This document shows, piece by piece, positions 18,343-26,745 of a stretch of 64,000 nucleotides of DNA. The notes below the pieces were generated by a model. That model was not told the origin of the DNA and did not search any database. It saw only the letters and a program-made list of their open reading frames with translations. This DNA comes from Rouxiella silvae (GTDB lineage: Bacteria > Pseudomonadota > Gammaproteobacteria > Enterobacterales > Enterobacteriaceae). Numbering within the stretch: the stretch's first letter is position 1; each line of letters starts with the position of its first letter. Position numbers and translations under genes: made by a program. The stretch spans positions 38,121-102,120 of the forward strand of contig NZ_MRWD01000011.1 in NCBI RefSeq assembly GCF_002093625.1, in the 5' to 3' direction.

Positions 18343-19824
18343 TTACTTTTTGCTTTGCACCGGCCGCTGGCCTGCTGGAATAAGCAGTGCTGCAGCCAGT
18401 GCGAATATCGATATTGCCGCCGCAAGAATAAATACCCAATGCAGAGACGCTGAGACCTGCTCAATAATATGGCCTAATTGACCGGTGGATAGTTGCTGCC
18501 TCAGCGGTTTATCCATCAACGTTTGTACTGGATCACTGAGCGTGGGTAAGCGGTGCTGCAAATTAAGATTCAGCGTTGCTCCTAGTATCGCCGTGCCCAG
18601 CGCAGAGCCAAGCATACGGGTGAACAGCGTAGATGCGGTTGCGATACCGCGCACCGAAGCTTCTACCGAGTTCTGCACAGAGACTAAAAACGTAGTGTTG
18701 CACAACCCCATTCCGGCTCCAATCATAAATGAAGCGCATCTCGCCCACGCCAATCCTGAGTCTGCTGTTAACATCAATAGCGACAGGCTACCCGCCACTA
18801 AAAGCAGCGCACCAAGCATGACGGTAAATCGATACGAGGTGGCCTGCATTAAATTGCCGCTAAGCGTGCTGGCTAAGGGCCAGCCAATCGACATCAGCGC
18901 CAGCGTAGTGCCCGCCTGAAGCGGTGATCCGCCAAGAACGCCCTGCACATAGGTGGGTAAAAAAGCGCTAATCCCCATCATGCTTGCACCAATGACCAAT
19001 CCGCCAATGTTGCCGGCAACAACGACTTTGTTTTGCCACAGTGTTAACGGAAACAGCGGTTCTGGCGCCCTGCGCTCTTGTCGAATAAGCAGCAGTGTAG
19101 CCAGCACCGCCACGCCAACCAGCAGCAACGAGTAATAACCAAAAGTCTCGGCCTGCAACAGCGCAAGCAGCAGTGCGGCAACGGCAGTTGAAAGCAAAAC
19201 GGTGCCCGCCATATCCAATGCGTGCTGTTTTTTGGTTTCTTCAGCGGGTAAATAGCGCGCCAAAATGATCATCGCCACAACGCCAATGGGTAAGTTAATC
19301 CAAAATACTATTGACCAGTGAAAATGCTGCACGATAAACGCGCCCAGCAGAGGGCCGATAATCGCAGAAACGCCCCACACGCTGGCAAGATACCCCTGTG
19401 CTTTTGCTCGCTCATGAGGACCATAAATGTTGGCAATCAGGGTTGTTGCTACCGGAGTAATAGCCCCAGCACCCAACCCCTGCAACGCGCGGAAGGCAAT
19501 CATCCACACCAATGAAGGCGCGAATCCACACAGCACGGAACCGGTCAAAAAAAGAAACGTGCCAATAAAAAACATTTTTCTACAGCCGTAAAGGTCCGCC
19601 AATCGGCCGTAGATAGGCACAGTGATAGCCTGGGTCAGCAAATAAATGGCGAACACCCAGCCAAGCAGCGAAAAACCACCAAGTTCTGCAATAATACTTG
19701 GCATCGCAGTGGCAACAATGGTCACTTCTACCGCCGCCATAAACATTGACAGCATGCAGGCGGTGAGGACTAAGGGACGGTGACGGCTGTTGACGTGGAT
19801 GTCAGGTAAGGTATTAGTAGCGAT
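18343..19824 (-). CDS. DHA2-type MFS multidrug exporter with a probable ATC start
   Basis: This 14-TM drug:proton antiporter is of the EmrB type; the motifs GRLADLYGCRKMFFIG (MFS motif A) and ALQGLGAGAITPVATTLIA are clear. The first ATG (19755) would begin inside membrane helix 1. The frame stays open 23 codons further to an ATC at 19824, which has CAGGAG with 7-nt spacing before it and no ATG, GTG or TTG between. The upstream residues (TNTLPDIHVNSRHRPLVLTA) look like a normal cytoplasmic N-terminus, so a 493-aa protein initiated at ATC is likeliest. If only ATG is used, the product is 470 aa with a clipped first helix. The substrate is unknown. Confidence 0.75.
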   Translation of the reverse strand: MATNTLPDIHVNSRHRPLVLTACMLSMFMAAVEVTIVATAMPSIIAELGGFSLLGWVFAIYLLTQAITVPIYGRLADLYGCRKMFFIGTFLFLTGSVLCGFAPSLVWMIAFRALQGLGAGAITPVATTLIANIYGPHERAKAQGYLASVWGVSAIIGPLLGAFIVQHFHWSIVFWINLPIGVVAMIILARYLPAEETKKQHALDMAGTVLLSTAVAALLLALLQAETFGYYSLLLVGVAVLATLLLIRQERRAPEPLFPLTLWQNKVVVAGNIGGLVIGASMMGISAFLPTYVQGVLGGSPLQAGTTLALMSIGWPLASTLSGNLMQATSYRFTVMLGALLLVAGSLSLLMLTADSGLAWARCASFMIGAGMGLCNTTFLVSVQNSVEASVRGIATASTLFTRMLGSALGTAILGATLNLNLQHRLPTLSDPVQTLMDKPLRQQLSTGQLGHIIEQVSASLHWVFILAAAISIFALAAALLIPAGQRPVQSKK

Positions 19825-20080
19825 GGTCTTTCTCCTGTTTCGTTCAATGGATCAGTATATCAGCGAGCTCTGAAGTGATAAGCGCTTATCGTATCAATTT
19901 GGGAGATGGATCCAGGCAATTTATTTGAAATAAATAGCGAGTATATTTTATTCAAAAGAGGAGCAGTGACGAGCAGATTGTCGATGTTTTACGATAGAGT
20001 AAAGCAGATAAAGTGACGTAGAAAAGTAAGTTAAACGGCCAAAGGGGTCACTTACTCAGGCCGTTCTGCTCGGTTAAGAA

Positions 20081-20785
20081 TTACTTATTATTAGTCGCAG
20101 CTTTCGCTAAGGACGATTGGCCGACCAAGGGTGACAGGTCAAGAAATTTAGCCATTTCGCGCGACTCAGCACGGGGAAGATAAGGGATTTCACCTAACAG
20201 GGGAGCCTCTATATTTTGCCTAATGGCGGCAATGGTTTCGCCATAGTGAGCCAGACAGGGGTTAATTCTATTGGCAACCCACCCTAACAGGCACACGCCA
20301 TCGGCAATGATAGACTGCGCCGCCATTAACGCCTGACTCACGCAGCCTTCCTGGATACCAACCACCAAAACCACCGGCATTTGGCTTTGTACCACCCATT
20401 CAGAATAGGACTGAGCGGGAGTGATTAATGTTCGCCATCCGTCACAGCCTTCTACCACCACGGTATCGGCCTCAAGGCGCATAAACTGTAGGCCTGCTGT
20501 TATCTGGTCGAAGAGATCTAGCGGCAGTTCGCTGGTAAAAATGTCCTCGTCGGATAAAGCAAACGGGGTTATTTTTGCAAGCGGATAAGATATTGAAGAG
20601 GATTTTTGTAGGGTAACCGCATCTTTATTACGTACACCATCCGCCAGTTCCTGACTACCGGTTGCAATAGGTTTATAACCTAGTACAATTTTCCCCTGCG
20701 CCGACATTGCCTGTAACAGAGCGCGCGAAACAATGGTTTTACCTACACGGGAATCCGTACCCGTTACAAAAAAATGCGTTAACAT
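20081..20785 (-). CDS. bioD2: Dethiobiotin synthetase-like protein BioD2
   Basis: This 234-aa protein is homologous to E. coli YnfK (BioD2), a paralogue of the ATP-dependent dethiobiotin synthetase of biotin synthesis. The P-loop is GTDSRVGKT (residues 9-17), the substrate lysine lies in GYKPI (Lys38), and WVANRINPCLAHY and GEIPYLPRAESRE are typical of the YnfK branch. The conserved EGAGG motif of BioD (EGTGG in YnfK) reads EGCDG here (residues 112-116), so activity may be altered. In E. coli this gene is next to mlc; here a lipoprotein gene intervenes. Confidence 0.88.
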   Translation of the reverse strand: MLTHFFVTGTDSRVGKTIVSRALLQAMSAQGKIVLGYKPIATGSQELADGVRNKDAVTLQKSSSISYPLAKITPFALSDEDIFTSELPLDLFDQITAGLQFMRLEADTVVVEGCDGWRTLITPAQSYSEWVVQSQMPVVLVVGIQEGCVSQALMAAQSIIADGVCLLGWVANRINPCLAHYGETIAAIRQNIEAPLLGEIPYLPRAESREMAKFLDLSPLVGQSSLAKAATNNK

Positions 20786-21108
20786 AGTCCAGTTTACTCC
20801 AAAATAACTCCATTTAATAATTAATCGCCTTGAGAGAAAGCGGCAAATGTGTATTTTAAATGACCAAATATGCGTAAATTCTAGGTGATTGTTAAAGTGA
20901 GCAACTTGCGTTAGCGCAATGTTTTGTCGAGTTAAGGTTTTGTTGTGGTATCACAGCAAAATAGCTCATCATTAAGATAGTCAATCTCAAGTTTACGAGT
21001 CATTATTTATGCAGGAAATACCTCAGCTGTACTACTCCGGGAAACTGCTCGCGAGATAGTTCTCTTTACTCAAGGTGAGAAAATGCAGGTGGCGAAAATT
21101 TAAAGAAT
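20786..21108. other. Intergenic region without recognisable genes
   Basis: This 323-nt A+T-rich gap separates bioD2 from the lipoprotein gene. It holds the bioD2 promoter side and only very short open frames without good ribosome sites. I see no RNA gene or repeat. Confidence 0.5.
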
Positions 21109-21504
21109 TTAGAATGAACCATCGGGATTTTTTATTAAAAGGGTGTAGGTTTTATCGAACTCACCCGTTCTGGATAACATCCCGCCCCCTAACCCACCAG
21201 ATACGCGTATTTTCACAATTCCTCCCTTCGTTGGAACACCTGTGATCTGGACACAATTGTTGGACACTGCTTCATCACAATATTTTATCTCAAGCCCAAT
21301 GTTGTCCGGAGTGATATCAGCAAAAAATACCTTTTTACCTTCCATAGAATAAGAAAGAACACGACCACCTATTACTGTAACTTGCTCGTTATAATTCTTA
21401 CCTATCGTACCATCATTAAGCTTATTTTTTTCCGGAATGAAGTCTGCATGCAGTGTACAAGCTGACAATCCAAACAGAAAAAATGAAAGCAGGATATTTT
21501 TCAT
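21109..21504 (-). CDS. Small lipoprotein with an Ig-like (putative He_PIG-type) domain
   Basis: This 131-aa protein starts with a lipoprotein signal (MKNILLSFFLFGLSAC; lipobox LSAC with Cys16). The residue after the Cys is Thr, which would predict outer-membrane sorting. The mature part reads LNDGTIGKNYNEQVTVIGG, later CVQITGVPTKGGIVKIRVSG, the pattern of putative Ig domains (TVGxxYxxxxxxxGG ... GTPTxxGxxxxxV) common in surface adhesins, here as a single copy. It lies between bioD2 and mlc and may be a recent insertion. The function is unknown; an adhesin or envelope accessory role is only a guess. Confidence 0.65.
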   Translation of the reverse strand: MKNILLSFFLFGLSACTLHADFIPEKNKLNDGTIGKNYNEQVTVIGGRVLSYSMEGKKVFFADITPDNIGLEIKYCDEAVSNNCVQITGVPTKGGIVKIRVSGGLGGGMLSRTGEFDKTYTLLIKNPDGSF

Positions 21505-21748
21505 GTTATTTTAATGATTTAAAAACCATTCCTCCGAAAAAGCGCTTGATAAAAAAAGACAGATCCCTACTTGGTTTGATCTGGTCAAAAACCTCACCCC
21601 ATGAAAATAATTTCAAATTAACAGTTCCATTGGTTTGCTGTGTTAACGGCCCCTCCCAAACAATCCAGTGCGTAGGTAACAAAACGCTTATTTTATCGAA
21701 TTTTCACTTATTGTTGCCGTATGGTTGAGGTTGTCATGCAACAGACAC

Positions 21749-22966
21749 TTAACCTTGTAACAGCTTAACCAGAAGTGAGCCGTTATACAGTGCGTCTTTT
21801 ACTAACGCCGCGCCGGGCATAGTTCCGTGGTTAAAGAACTGAGTGGATTCTAACTGGATATTCTCACTATAGGCGGGTAAACACTGCTGCTGAATACAGG
21901 ACATAATCGCCGGGTGCAGTATCGCTTTTGCTTGATTCAACGGTGAGCCGATCAAGACTTTTTCTGGATTAAACAGATTGACCATAATAGCCAGAATTCT
22001 GCCAACGTTCTGCCCTACACCAATGATAACATCGCGCGCCAGTGCATCACCGCGGTTGGCGGCATCACACAGATTTTCTACCGTAATGAGCTGCGAATTT
22101 AGCAGCGAGTTATTAGCCACAGCAAGCCGCTGACGGACCAGTTCGAGAATATTATCAATGCTGGCGAGAGTTTCAAGACACCCGTGATTGCCGCAGTAAC
22201 AGCGTTTACCGTAAGGATCAACCTGGGTATGCCCAATCTCAACTACGCTGCTGGTATTGCCGTGTAATACCTGCCCCCCCGTGATGACGCCAGCGCCGAC
22301 GTTATCGTCAATAACGACTTGAATAACGTTGCGATAGCCCCGCGACGCTCCATACAGTGATTCGGCCTTGGTCCATGCCGCAATGTCGTGCTGAATAAAT
22401 ACCGGTAGACCACTGCGTTCGGCCAACACAGGACCCAGTGGCACCGATTCAACAGGATAGAAAGGCATTTTATGAATAATGCCGCGCGGAGCATCAATCA
22501 TGCCCGGCAAGGTTATTGCCATTGCCGTGAGGCGTTCGAGCTTGCGCTGATGAAGAATAAAGAAGCTGTCGATATGCGCAACAACGCGGTCCAAGAAAGG
22601 CACGGGGTTTTCGGCAGGTAGAGGTACGATGTCTTCAACAACCAGTTTACTGCTCAGATCGCGCAGGCTAAGCGTAAGCGTGCCCAGACTGATGCGTGCA
22701 GAAAGGTAATGCCACGCCTGGGTGTCGAGAATAAGCCCCACCGCAGGTCGACCTCGACTGCCCGGCTCCTGATATTCAGTTTCCTGAACTAAATGGGCCT
22801 GCAAAAGCTCGCGAACAATTTTGGTTATGCTGGCGGGGGCAAGCTGGGCCTTCTTGGAGAGTTCGATGCGGGAAATTGGACCAAACTGGTCTATTAGTCG
22901 GTAGACTGTACCGGCATTAATTTGCTTAATTTGGTCAATGTGTCCCGGCTGGCCTTCCACTATCAC
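21749..22966 (-). CDS. mlc: Mlc, global repressor of PTS sugar genes
   Basis: This 405-aa ROK-family repressor is very close to E. coli Mlc (406 aa). It represses ptsG, manXYZ, malT and its own gene, and is relieved when dephosphorylated EIICB-Glc sequesters it at the membrane. The winged helix-turn-helix spans about residues 20-75 (SRIELSKKAQLAPASITKIV). The zinc site is GHTQVDPYGKRCYCGNHGCLE. The C-terminal ALVKDALYNGSLLVKLLQG is nearly identical to E. coli. It is a single gene; the divergent side faces the ynfL/ynfM pair. Confidence 0.97.
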   Translation of the reverse strand: MIVEGQPGHIDQIKQINAGTVYRLIDQFGPISRIELSKKAQLAPASITKIVRELLQAHLVQETEYQEPGSRGRPAVGLILDTQAWHYLSARISLGTLTLSLRDLSSKLVVEDIVPLPAENPVPFLDRVVAHIDSFFILHQRKLERLTAMAITLPGMIDAPRGIIHKMPFYPVESVPLGPVLAERSGLPVFIQHDIAAWTKAESLYGASRGYRNVIQVVIDDNVGAGVITGGQVLHGNTSSVVEIGHTQVDPYGKRCYCGNHGCLETLASIDNILELVRQRLAVANNSLLNSQLITVENLCDAANRGDALARDVIIGVGQNVGRILAIMVNLFNPEKVLIGSPLNQAKAILHPAIMSCIQQQCLPAYSENIQLESTQFFNHGTMPGAALVKDALYNGSLLVKLLQG

Positions 22967-23114
22967 TCAACTTGCCTCGTTATTTTTCGCGCTTCGAAAT
23001 AAATATTAAAGGTTATGTTGTGGCTTTTGTCATTTATCTTCAACTATTTGATTCGATATGTGATTTAGAGCACACAATACCTTTGTCAATGCGGGAAATT
23101 TCAGCATTTCGCTT

Positions 23115-24017
23115 TTAATCGCCCTCCTCCATCATCATTTTAGCCAGTGCTGAGGCAGGAGCAGAAAGTGGCCGGTGTCGATGGCTGACCAGCCACACTT
23201 GCGTATTAACTTGCTCGTCTTTGAACGAAAGATATTTGACGCCGTCAACCTGTATTCGTTTATAGGATGCTGGCAGAATGGAAACGCCTAAACCGGCTGA
23301 AATGAGGCCAATAATGGTCAGCGCTTCCCCGACCTCTTGGGTAATAAAGGGCGTAATGCCTGCCTGAGCAAGGCGCTGCAATATGTCGTCATATAAAGAT
23401 GTCCCTACATCTTTTGAGAAAAATACGAACGGTTGATCGGCCAAATGACTGAAAGTTAGTTCACCCAAAGGGAGTTTCGTCAGTTGATGATCCGCGGGTA
23501 CTACCGCCACGAGAGGTTCTGATCTGAGTATGTGGTGCTGCAATACGTCAGGCAATATGCCGTTACGCATAACACCGAGATCGAGCGTCCCAGCAACTAA
23601 AGGTGCCATCTGCTGCTGACTGTTTAGTTCTTCTATACGAATATTCACCTGAGGATGGGCCATGCGGAATCGCTGAAAAGTGCGCGAGATTTTCTTCAGA
23701 AATGGTGCCGACGAAGTCAGTCCTATGGTCAATTTCCCCTCCTCGCCGCGATGGATACGTGCCGCCTGCTCCGAGATGTCATGCACTTTTCCAACTATGC
23801 CCTTAGCCTCTTTCAAAAACATCTCTCCGGCTTGGGTCAGTCGTACGCTGCGATTGTTACGATAAAGCAGAACGGCACCGATTTGCGATTCAAGTGATTG
23901 AATTTGCTGGCTCAAAGGGGGTTGAGACATGTTTAGCTTATCTGCTGCACGTCCAAAATGAAGCTCCTCGGCCACGGCAATGAAATAGCGTAGATGCCTT
24001 AGTTCAATATTGTTCAC
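23115..24017 (-). CDS. ynfL: LysR-family regulator YnfL
   Basis: This 300-aa LysR-type regulator has an N-terminal helix-turn-helix (HFGRAADKLNMSQPPLSQQI, residues ~21-40) and a periplasmic-binding-like effector domain. It resembles E. coli YnfL and, as there, is transcribed divergently from the MFS gene ynfM across a 128-bp gap. It therefore probably regulates ynfM. The effector is unknown. Confidence 0.9.
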   Translation of the reverse strand: MNNIELRHLRYFIAVAEELHFGRAADKLNMSQPPLSQQIQSLESQIGAVLLYRNNRSVRLTQAGEMFLKEAKGIVGKVHDISEQAARIHRGEEGKLTIGLTSSAPFLKKISRTFQRFRMAHPQVNIRIEELNSQQQMAPLVAGTLDLGVMRNGILPDVLQHHILRSEPLVAVVPADHQLTKLPLGELTFSHLADQPFVFFSKDVGTSLYDDILQRLAQAGITPFITQEVGEALTIIGLISAGLGVSILPASYKRIQVDGVKYLSFKDEQVNTQVWLVSHRHRPLSAPASALAKMMMEEGD

Positions 24018-24145
24018 AAAAACCTCATTGAGATCTTTAAGATATCAAATGATAGTAATTAATATATTAGAAAAAGTATTCAATTCTGCGTAAAATTTTT
24101 TGACACCGCCTTTATGGTTTCAAAGTATTCTACTAAGGATAAAAA

Positions 24146-25447
24146 GTGAACATCACGCATCGGCAGTCCGCAACCCCAGCGGCTGGCCAATCGGTAAATG
24201 ATGACGAACTGCAAGTTTCAATACCGCACGTATCGCCGCAAGAAAAAGACCTGTTCATTAAACGTGGTACGCCACAGTTTATTCGTGTAACACTGGCATT
24301 GTTCTCGGCTGGACTGGCTACCTTTGCCCTACTTTACTGCGTGCAACCGATAATGCCTGTACTTTCCCTGGATTTCGGTGTGTCGCCGGCGGCAAGCAGC
24401 CTTTCACTTTCCGCGGCAACGGGCCTGATGGCCATCGGTTTGCTGTTCACAGGGCCTATTTCGGATGCTGTTGGTCGTAAAAATGTAATGGTTGTAGGCC
24501 TAATGCTTGCCGCTGCCTGCACATTAATCTGTTCGGTGATGACCAGTTGGCACGCTATTTTGGTGATGCGTGCTTTGGTTGGCCTCTCGCTAAGCGGCGT
24601 TGCCGCGGTGGCAATGACTTATCTGAGTGAAGAGATACATCCTAGCGTAGTCGCCTTCTCAATGGGATTGTACATTAGCGGTAATTCAATTGGCGGGATG
24701 AGTGGTCGTCTGGTGACGGGTGTACTGACCGATTTTGTCTCTTGGCGCGTCGCTATAGCCTTTATCGGCGTATTAGCCTTACTCTCCGCCAGTATGTTTT
24801 GGAAAATACTTCCCGCTTCTCGTCATTTTCGAGCCAGCTCACTGAGCCTACGCAAGTTAGTGATAAATTTCAGGATCCACTGGCGTGACAGCGGGCTTCC
24901 CTTGCTGTTTGCCGAAGGATTTCTGCTAATGGGCAGCTTCGTGACCATGTTTAACTACATTGGTTATCGACTGCTTGGCGCGCCCTATCACCTCAGCCAG
25001 GCGCTGGTAGGTATTCTGTCGATTGCCTACCTAATGGGGACCTATAGCTCGCCAAAAGCGGGGGCATTAACCGCCGTCTACGGCCGTGGACCCATCTTGA
25101 TTGGTGCACTGATCATGATGCTGGTTGGGATATTGGTCACTGCATTTACGTCAGTTTGGTTAGTATTTATCGGCATGGCGATGGTCACGGCGGGATTCTT
25201 TGCCGCTCACTCGGTAGCAAGCGGCTGGATTGGTAAACGCGCCCGCCGAGCCAAAGGCCAGGCATCATCACTTTACCTGTTTTGCTACTACGCCGGCTCT
25301 AGCGTTGCGGGTACATTAGGCGGCGTATTCTGGAATAAATTTTCCTGGACTGGGATCACCGGCTATATCTGCGTAATGCTGATTATTGCGGTTGGCATTG
25401 GATATCGACTGATGAAACTGCCGGAATCGCGCATTATCCGCAGTTAA
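24146..25447 (+). CDS. ynfM: MFS transporter YnfM
   Basis: This 433-aa inner-membrane exporter has about 12 hydrophobic segments and is close to E. coli YnfM. The shared block FIKRGTPQFIRVTLALFSAG marks the start of helix 1, and GFFAAHSVASGWIG and AKGQASSLYLFCYYAG are also conserved. The start codon is GTG, preceded by AAGGAT; the N-terminal tail of ~45 residues is longer than in E. coli. It was assigned to arabinose/drug exporters of the AraJ-like group, and the natural substrate is unknown. A hairpin follows the stop codon. Confidence 0.92.
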   Translation: MNITHRQSATPAAGQSVNDDELQVSIPHVSPQEKDLFIKRGTPQFIRVTLALFSAGLATFALLYCVQPIMPVLSLDFGVSPAASSLSLSAATGLMAIGLLFTGPISDAVGRKNVMVVGLMLAAACTLICSVMTSWHAILVMRALVGLSLSGVAAVAMTYLSEEIHPSVVAFSMGLYISGNSIGGMSGRLVTGVLTDFVSWRVAIAFIGVLALLSASMFWKILPASRHFRASSLSLRKLVINFRIHWRDSGLPLLFAEGFLLMGSFVTMFNYIGYRLLGAPYHLSQALVGILSIAYLMGTYSSPKAGALTAVYGRGPILIGALIMMLVGILVTAFTSVWLVFIGMAMVTAGFFAAHSVASGWIGKRARRAKGQASSLYLFCYYAGSSVAGTLGGVFWNKFSWTGITGYICVMLIIAVGIGYRLMKLPESRIIRS

Positions 25448-25466
25448 AATGTCGCACAGAGTCACT

Positions 25467-25494
25467 AAAGGGTTGAGTTGAGTCGCAACCCTTT
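25467..25494 (+). terminator. Hairpin after ynfM
   Basis: A 9-bp stem (aaagggttg, 25467-25475, with caacccttt, 25486-25494) with a 10-nt loop lies 20 nt after ynfM. Its right arm ends in TTT. Confidence 0.55.
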
Positions 25495-25596
25495 CCCACG
25501 CAATCAACCTCGCTTAACGTTCAAATCCCTTTCTATCTTACAAAGCGAATCAAGCTTTGACGCTGAGGTGTGCACTGTACTTTATCAACCGATAAA

Positions 25597-25613
25597 TGTA
25601 TGTTGTAACTAAA
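25597..25613 (+). promoter_or_regulatory. Replication terminator site Ter (distal copy)
   Basis: TGTATGTTGTAACTAAA matches the E. coli Ter core (AGTATGTTGTAACTAAA in TerB) at all but the first base. Tus binds this site and blocks a fork coming from the GTATG side. Here that means forks moving left to right are arrested, and forks moving right to left pass. It lies 109 bp upstream of the tus start. Confidence 0.9.
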
Positions 25614-25694
25614 TTATGTTGGTTGATGGTTATTGGCAGGCATTATTCTTTCTCAGAAGCTTAAGTATGCACCGTTAAGGTTACTGTACTATAT

Positions 25695-25711
25695 TGTATG
25701 TTGTAACTAAT
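25695..25711 (+). promoter_or_regulatory. Ter-like site overlapping the tus leader
   Basis: TGTATGTTGTAACTAAT is identical to the distal Ter at 16 of 17 bases and has the same orientation. It ends 10 bp before the tus start codon and abuts its GGAGGGG ribosome site. In E. coli a single TerB overlaps the tus promoter and gives autorepression; this copy is placed to do the same. Confidence 0.85.
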
Positions 25712-25721
25712 TGGAGGGGTA

Positions 25722-26657
25722 ATGGCGAGCTACGATTTGAAATTGCGCTTAAACGAGTGTTTTAAGGAGTTGGAACTGTCGACGGCAGACTTGGCTCGCT
25801 TTCTTAATCAACTGGAATTATTACAGGCGCGGGTGTTCTCTCTTCCTGATATTGAAAAAGGCAGCGAACATAATCCGGCGTCAATTATTGAGGTGACAGC
25901 GCATCAGGGCGAGGCCGCCCACCAGCTCGCTTTACAGCACTTTCAAAAATTATTCATCCATCATAACGGGTTGAATATTAGCAGTAAATCAGCGGTCAGG
26001 CTCCCAGGCGTACTGTGCTATGCGGTAGATCAATCTGAGTATCAAGCGGCTCAACTATTGATACAGGAAGTCAACAAGCTTAAGAGTGAACTCGAACACA
26101 TCGTGACTGTGGAGTCTGGTTTGCCTGCCGACCAGCGTTTTGATTTTGTGCACAGCCAGCTGCGGGGGCTGATTACGCTAAACGCCTACCGTTCGATTGG
26201 CTATCTGCTGGAACCGGACTCTGTCAGGTTCGGCTGGGCCAATAAGCACATTATTAAAAACCTGAGTCGCGATGAATTGCTTAAACAGCTTGAAAAGAGC
26301 CTCGCCGCTGGCCGCTCTGTGCCGCCCTATACGCGCGAACAGTGGATGGCAAACGTGACCCGAGAGATAAACGACGTGCAAAGCCTGCCCGCGCACGCCA
26401 TTTTAAAGATAAAACGGCCGGTTAAAGTTCAACCAATTGCGCGCGTGTGGTATCGAAACAGCCAAAAACAGGTGCAACATCCCTGCCCTTCACCCTTGAT
26501 TGCCCTATGCCCTCGCAGCCCGATGATGCAAATTCCTAAGCTCGGTGAACTGCCAAACTACGACGCCAGTGCGGTTAAGCATAAATTTAAACCGGAGTCT
26601 CAGGCATTGAATCTATTGATTAAACGTCTACATCTTTACACCGATCAGCCGATTTAA
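25722..26657 (+). CDS. tus: Tus, DNA replication terminus site-binding protein
   Basis: This 311-aa monomeric DNA-binding protein (E. coli Tus is 309 aa) binds Ter sites and stops the replicative helicase in one direction. Family segments include LNECFKELE near the N-terminus, FDFVHSQLRGLITLNAYRSI in the middle, and FGWANKHIIKNLSRDELL and VQHPCPSPLIALCPRSP later. GGAGGGG precedes the ATG. Two Ter sites stand directly upstream. Its downstream neighbour fumC is convergent, as in E. coli. Confidence 0.96.
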   Translation: MASYDLKLRLNECFKELELSTADLARFLNQLELLQARVFSLPDIEKGSEHNPASIIEVTAHQGEAAHQLALQHFQKLFIHHNGLNISSKSAVRLPGVLCYAVDQSEYQAAQLLIQEVNKLKSELEHIVTVESGLPADQRFDFVHSQLRGLITLNAYRSIGYLLEPDSVRFGWANKHIIKNLSRDELLKQLEKSLAAGRSVPPYTREQWMANVTREINDVQSLPAHAILKIKRPVKVQPIARVWYRNSQKQVQHPCPSPLIALCPRSPMMQIPKLGELPNYDASAVKHKFKPESQALNLLIKRLHLYTDQPI

Positions 26658-26659
26658 AA

Positions 26660-26690
26660 TAAAAAAAACTCTGCCTGTTGAGAGGCAGAG
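26660..26690 (-). terminator. Terminator of fumC
   Basis: An 8-bp stem (26669-26676 with 26683-26690) is preceded on the + strand by a long A-run, which reads as a U-run for leftward transcripts. It ends fumC transcription. The + strand lacks a T-run on its own exit side. Confidence 0.8.
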
Positions 26691-26745
26691 CTGTGAGTTA
26701 CCCATTATTTTATAAGCTAATTTTTATTAACTTATAATAAAAAGG

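Noticed and set aside
25440..25720. dif recombination site near tus
   Set aside because: No sequence resembling the XerCD dif core was seen in this gap or elsewhere in the window.
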